Origin: Oceanispirochaeta crateris
Lineage (GTDB): Bacteria; Spirochaetota; Spirochaetia; DSM-2461
Assembly: GCF_008329965.1 (NCBI RefSeq)
Contig: NZ_CP036150.1
Span: 1,798,001 to 1,862,000, forward strand
Length of the DNA: 64,000 bases
Direction: 5' to 3'
The translations under genes were made by a program, and so were the position numbers. This document shows, piece after piece, positions 62,887 through 64,000 of this stretch. Numbering within the stretch: position 1 is the first letter of the stretch; each line of letters begins with the position of its first letter. The notes under the pieces are model-generated. The model had not been told where the DNA came from and did no database searches. It worked only from the letters and a program-made list of their open reading frames with translations.

Positions 62887-63660
62887 ATGATGAGAACTGG
62901 AAGACAACGCAGGCACAGGAAAAGACTAAAGCCGACTCTTTCCCTGGATCAGCTGCTGAGAAAACAGCCCAAGTCCCTACAAAAGAACCCTCTTTACTCC
63001 CTGATGGAAAATCATTTTAGACTCTCCCAACCATTGCAGAGCTTAAGGATAAACCGTCGTTGTTACCGCCTCATGGACAAAGCTGTTATTGATCCAGAAA
63101 ATCTGGTTCATTTCTATAGAACCTACGGATTACCTCAAGATCCATTCTTCCCTCTATTTTTCAACATTAAAAGGGATTATTTAAAAAAAAGAGAAGAAGC
63201 AGCACTAAGAAAAGAAGAGTATATTCTAAAGAAAATGCAGCAATTACCAATGGAAAAACGAAAGATCCTCCGCTTCTTGGCTGAATGGGAGGAAGAGGTG
63301 AACTCAAATAAAAACCGTCCTCTCTGGGAGCGGAATATCTACCCTAGAAGCAAGAAACGGGTCCATGAGCTCCTGCAATATCGAGAGTCTGAATGGATAG
63401 AGCTCTTTGACAACCATTTAGATTTAATGCTGCAACGGTATTCTGTCATTTCTGAATCCAGGTTGATGACAGTAAAGGCCTGTCTTACCCTGGACCTCCC
63501 TCCCAAAGTGAAACCCTTCAGGCTTCCTTTTCAAAAGGACATACAGAAGGCCTTCTTAAAACGATGTCCCATATGTCACCCTGATACGGGAGGTGATGGT
63601 AAACTGTTTACCCTCCTACAAGAAAGAAGAACACTACTGAGGGACAGAATCAGGGAATAA
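62887..63660 (+). CDS. Hypothetical basic protein with a C-terminal J-domain-like HPD motif
   Basis: 257 residues from ATG 62887 (or the next codon, 62890). The longer frame from TTG 62848 is unlikely, since that TTG fits as a -35 box (TTGATT, 17 nt, TATTCT at 62871-62876). The protein is Lys/Arg-rich and helical, with a possible coiled coil near residues 100-135. The last 45 residues read IQKAFLKRCPICHPDTGGDG and then helices, the pattern of a J domain with the HPD tripeptide. It may be a DnaK co-chaperone of non-standard layout. No Shine-Dalgarno precedes the ATG. Confidence 0.68.
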   Translation: MMRTGRQRRHRKRLKPTLSLDQLLRKQPKSLQKNPLYSLMENHFRLSQPLQSLRINRRCYRLMDKAVIDPENLVHFYRTYGLPQDPFFPLFFNIKRDYLKKREEAALRKEEYILKKMQQLPMEKRKILRFLAEWEEEVNSNKNRPLWERNIYPRSKKRVHELLQYRESEWIELFDNHLDLMLQRYSVISESRLMTVKACLTLDLPPKVKPFRLPFQKDIQKAFLKRCPICHPDTGGDGKLFTLLQERRTLLRDRIRE

Positions 63661-63689
63661 GAGCTCTCCCCCTTTTGAATACCGCCCTC

Positions 63690-64000
63690 TTATACTAGAC
63701 TGGCGATGACTTCTAAAAGAGTTTTTCTATCAAAGGGTTTTTGCATAAAGGCATCGATTCCCGGAGGGAGTTCATTCTGGTTTAGATTTTCATTAAATCC
63801 GGAAAATAGAATAATAGGCAAATCCGGCCTCAGTTCTTTCAGTTCCCGGGCCACTAAATCTCCTCTCTTTTCCGGCATAGTCATATCCAGGATTGCCAAG
63901 CCATAGGCCTCTGGATTCTCATGAAAATTCTTGACCCCTTCCAAGGCACTACTGAAACTATGAACCACAAAGCCTTCCTTCTCCAGATAGAGTGTAAGAA
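63690..64000 (-). CDS. Response regulator receiver domain (partial)
   Basis: The frame enters from the right edge and ends at 63690; about 103 residues are seen, so the N-terminus is missing. AILDMTMPEKRGDLVAREL carries the phospho-acceptor Asp, PIILFSGFNEN the conserved Ser/Thr, and DAFMQKPFDRKTLLEVI the Lys. No output domain follows, so it is a stand-alone receiver or the C-terminal receiver of a hybrid histidine kinase. Which of the two cannot be decided here. Confidence 0.86.
   Translation of the reverse strand, partial: LTLYLEKEGFVVHSFSSALEGVKNFHENPEAYGLAILDMTMPEKRGDLVARELKELRPDLPIILFSGFNENLNQNELPPGIDAFMQKPFDRKTLLEVIASLV

Noticed and set aside
1-64000. Defence islands, prophage, integrative elements or toxin-antitoxin pairs
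   Set aside because: No integrase, transposase, restriction-modification, toxin-antitoxin or phage structural gene was recognised. The genes look like ordinary chromosomal metabolism and envelope functions.

Overview
The window reads as a dense, mid-GC chromosomal segment of a diderm, anaerobic bacterium. Part of an Rnf complex, a ygfK/ssnA/ygeY/ygeW purine-type catabolic cluster, HD-GYP signalling, a predicted outer-membrane barrel and secreted ankyrin and FecR/TPR proteins fit best with a free-living member of the Spirochaetota. That assignment is inference from gene content only; no rRNA or other phylogenetic marker is present. I saw no tRNA or rRNA gene, insertion sequence, prophage or CRISPR array.

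Layout. 1-4.2 kb (minus): an operon of an unrecognised membrane protein, then rnfC, rnfD and rnfG, each overlapping the next by 4 bp and running off the left edge. 4.4-6.5 kb: a P-loop/Asp23 fusion protein convergent with a pcnB-type nucleotidyltransferase. 6.9-18.4 kb: a catabolic locus with two fold-type II PLP enzymes, ygfK, ssnA and ygeY, then a divergent YheO-like regulator, then arcC and ygeW, closed by a strong terminator. 18.5-26.7 kb (minus): DUF1456 protein, RNase M5-like TOPRIM protein, an unknown, an acyl-CoA synthetase, a flavoprotein, proA, a DUF454 protein, an HD-GYP phosphodiesterase and a membrane protein. 26.9-29.6 kb: periplasmic MsrAB and a DUF1576 membrane protein. 29.7-33.4 kb: a cobalamin riboswitch ahead of btuF-btuC-btuD-cbiZ. 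33.5-40 kb: an RlmG/RsmC-like methyltransferase, fumC, a lipase-like hydrolase, a secreted ankyrin protein and thioredoxin. 40-48 kb: pepF-glpQ-like pair, beta-barrel protein, twin-ATPase ABC protein, ispH, polysaccharide deacetylase and FecR/TPR protein. 48-52.6 kb: ettA, a double cNMP-binding regulator and glyA. 52.6-52.8 kb: a 68-bp tandem repeat. 52.8-57.5 kb (minus): cysS, then an ECF sigma/anti-sigma operon ending in a transglutaminase-fold protein whose catalytic Cys is Ser. 57.6-60.8 kb: murB-mgtE-GSCFA. 60.8-62.8 kb (minus): a histone-deacetylase-like protein, a SET-domain protein and a hidden small secreted Cys protein. 62.9-64 kb: a J-domain-like protein and a truncated receiver domain.

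How the parts work together. The 6.9-18.4 kb locus looks like a complete nitrogen/energy module: YgfK, SsnA and YgeY process heterocycle-derived intermediates, YgeW releases carbamoyl phosphate, and carbamate kinase makes ATP from it. Two PLP lyase-like proteins stand where ygeX is usually found. The riboswitch operon imports corrinoids, and CbiZ lets them be remodelled. The ECF operon looks like an envelope-sensing module.

The most unusual items are: the PLP-enzyme substitution and shared TTACAA motifs of the catabolic locus; the unknown protein heading the rnf operon; several genes whose -10 box lies 5-9 nt before the ATG without a Shine-Dalgarno (candidate leaderless mRNAs); the 68-bp repeat made from a gene's 3' end; the Cys-to-Ser transglutaminase; and the HDAC/SET/small-secreted-protein group. 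I did not find an unmistakable new multi-gene system; these are leads.
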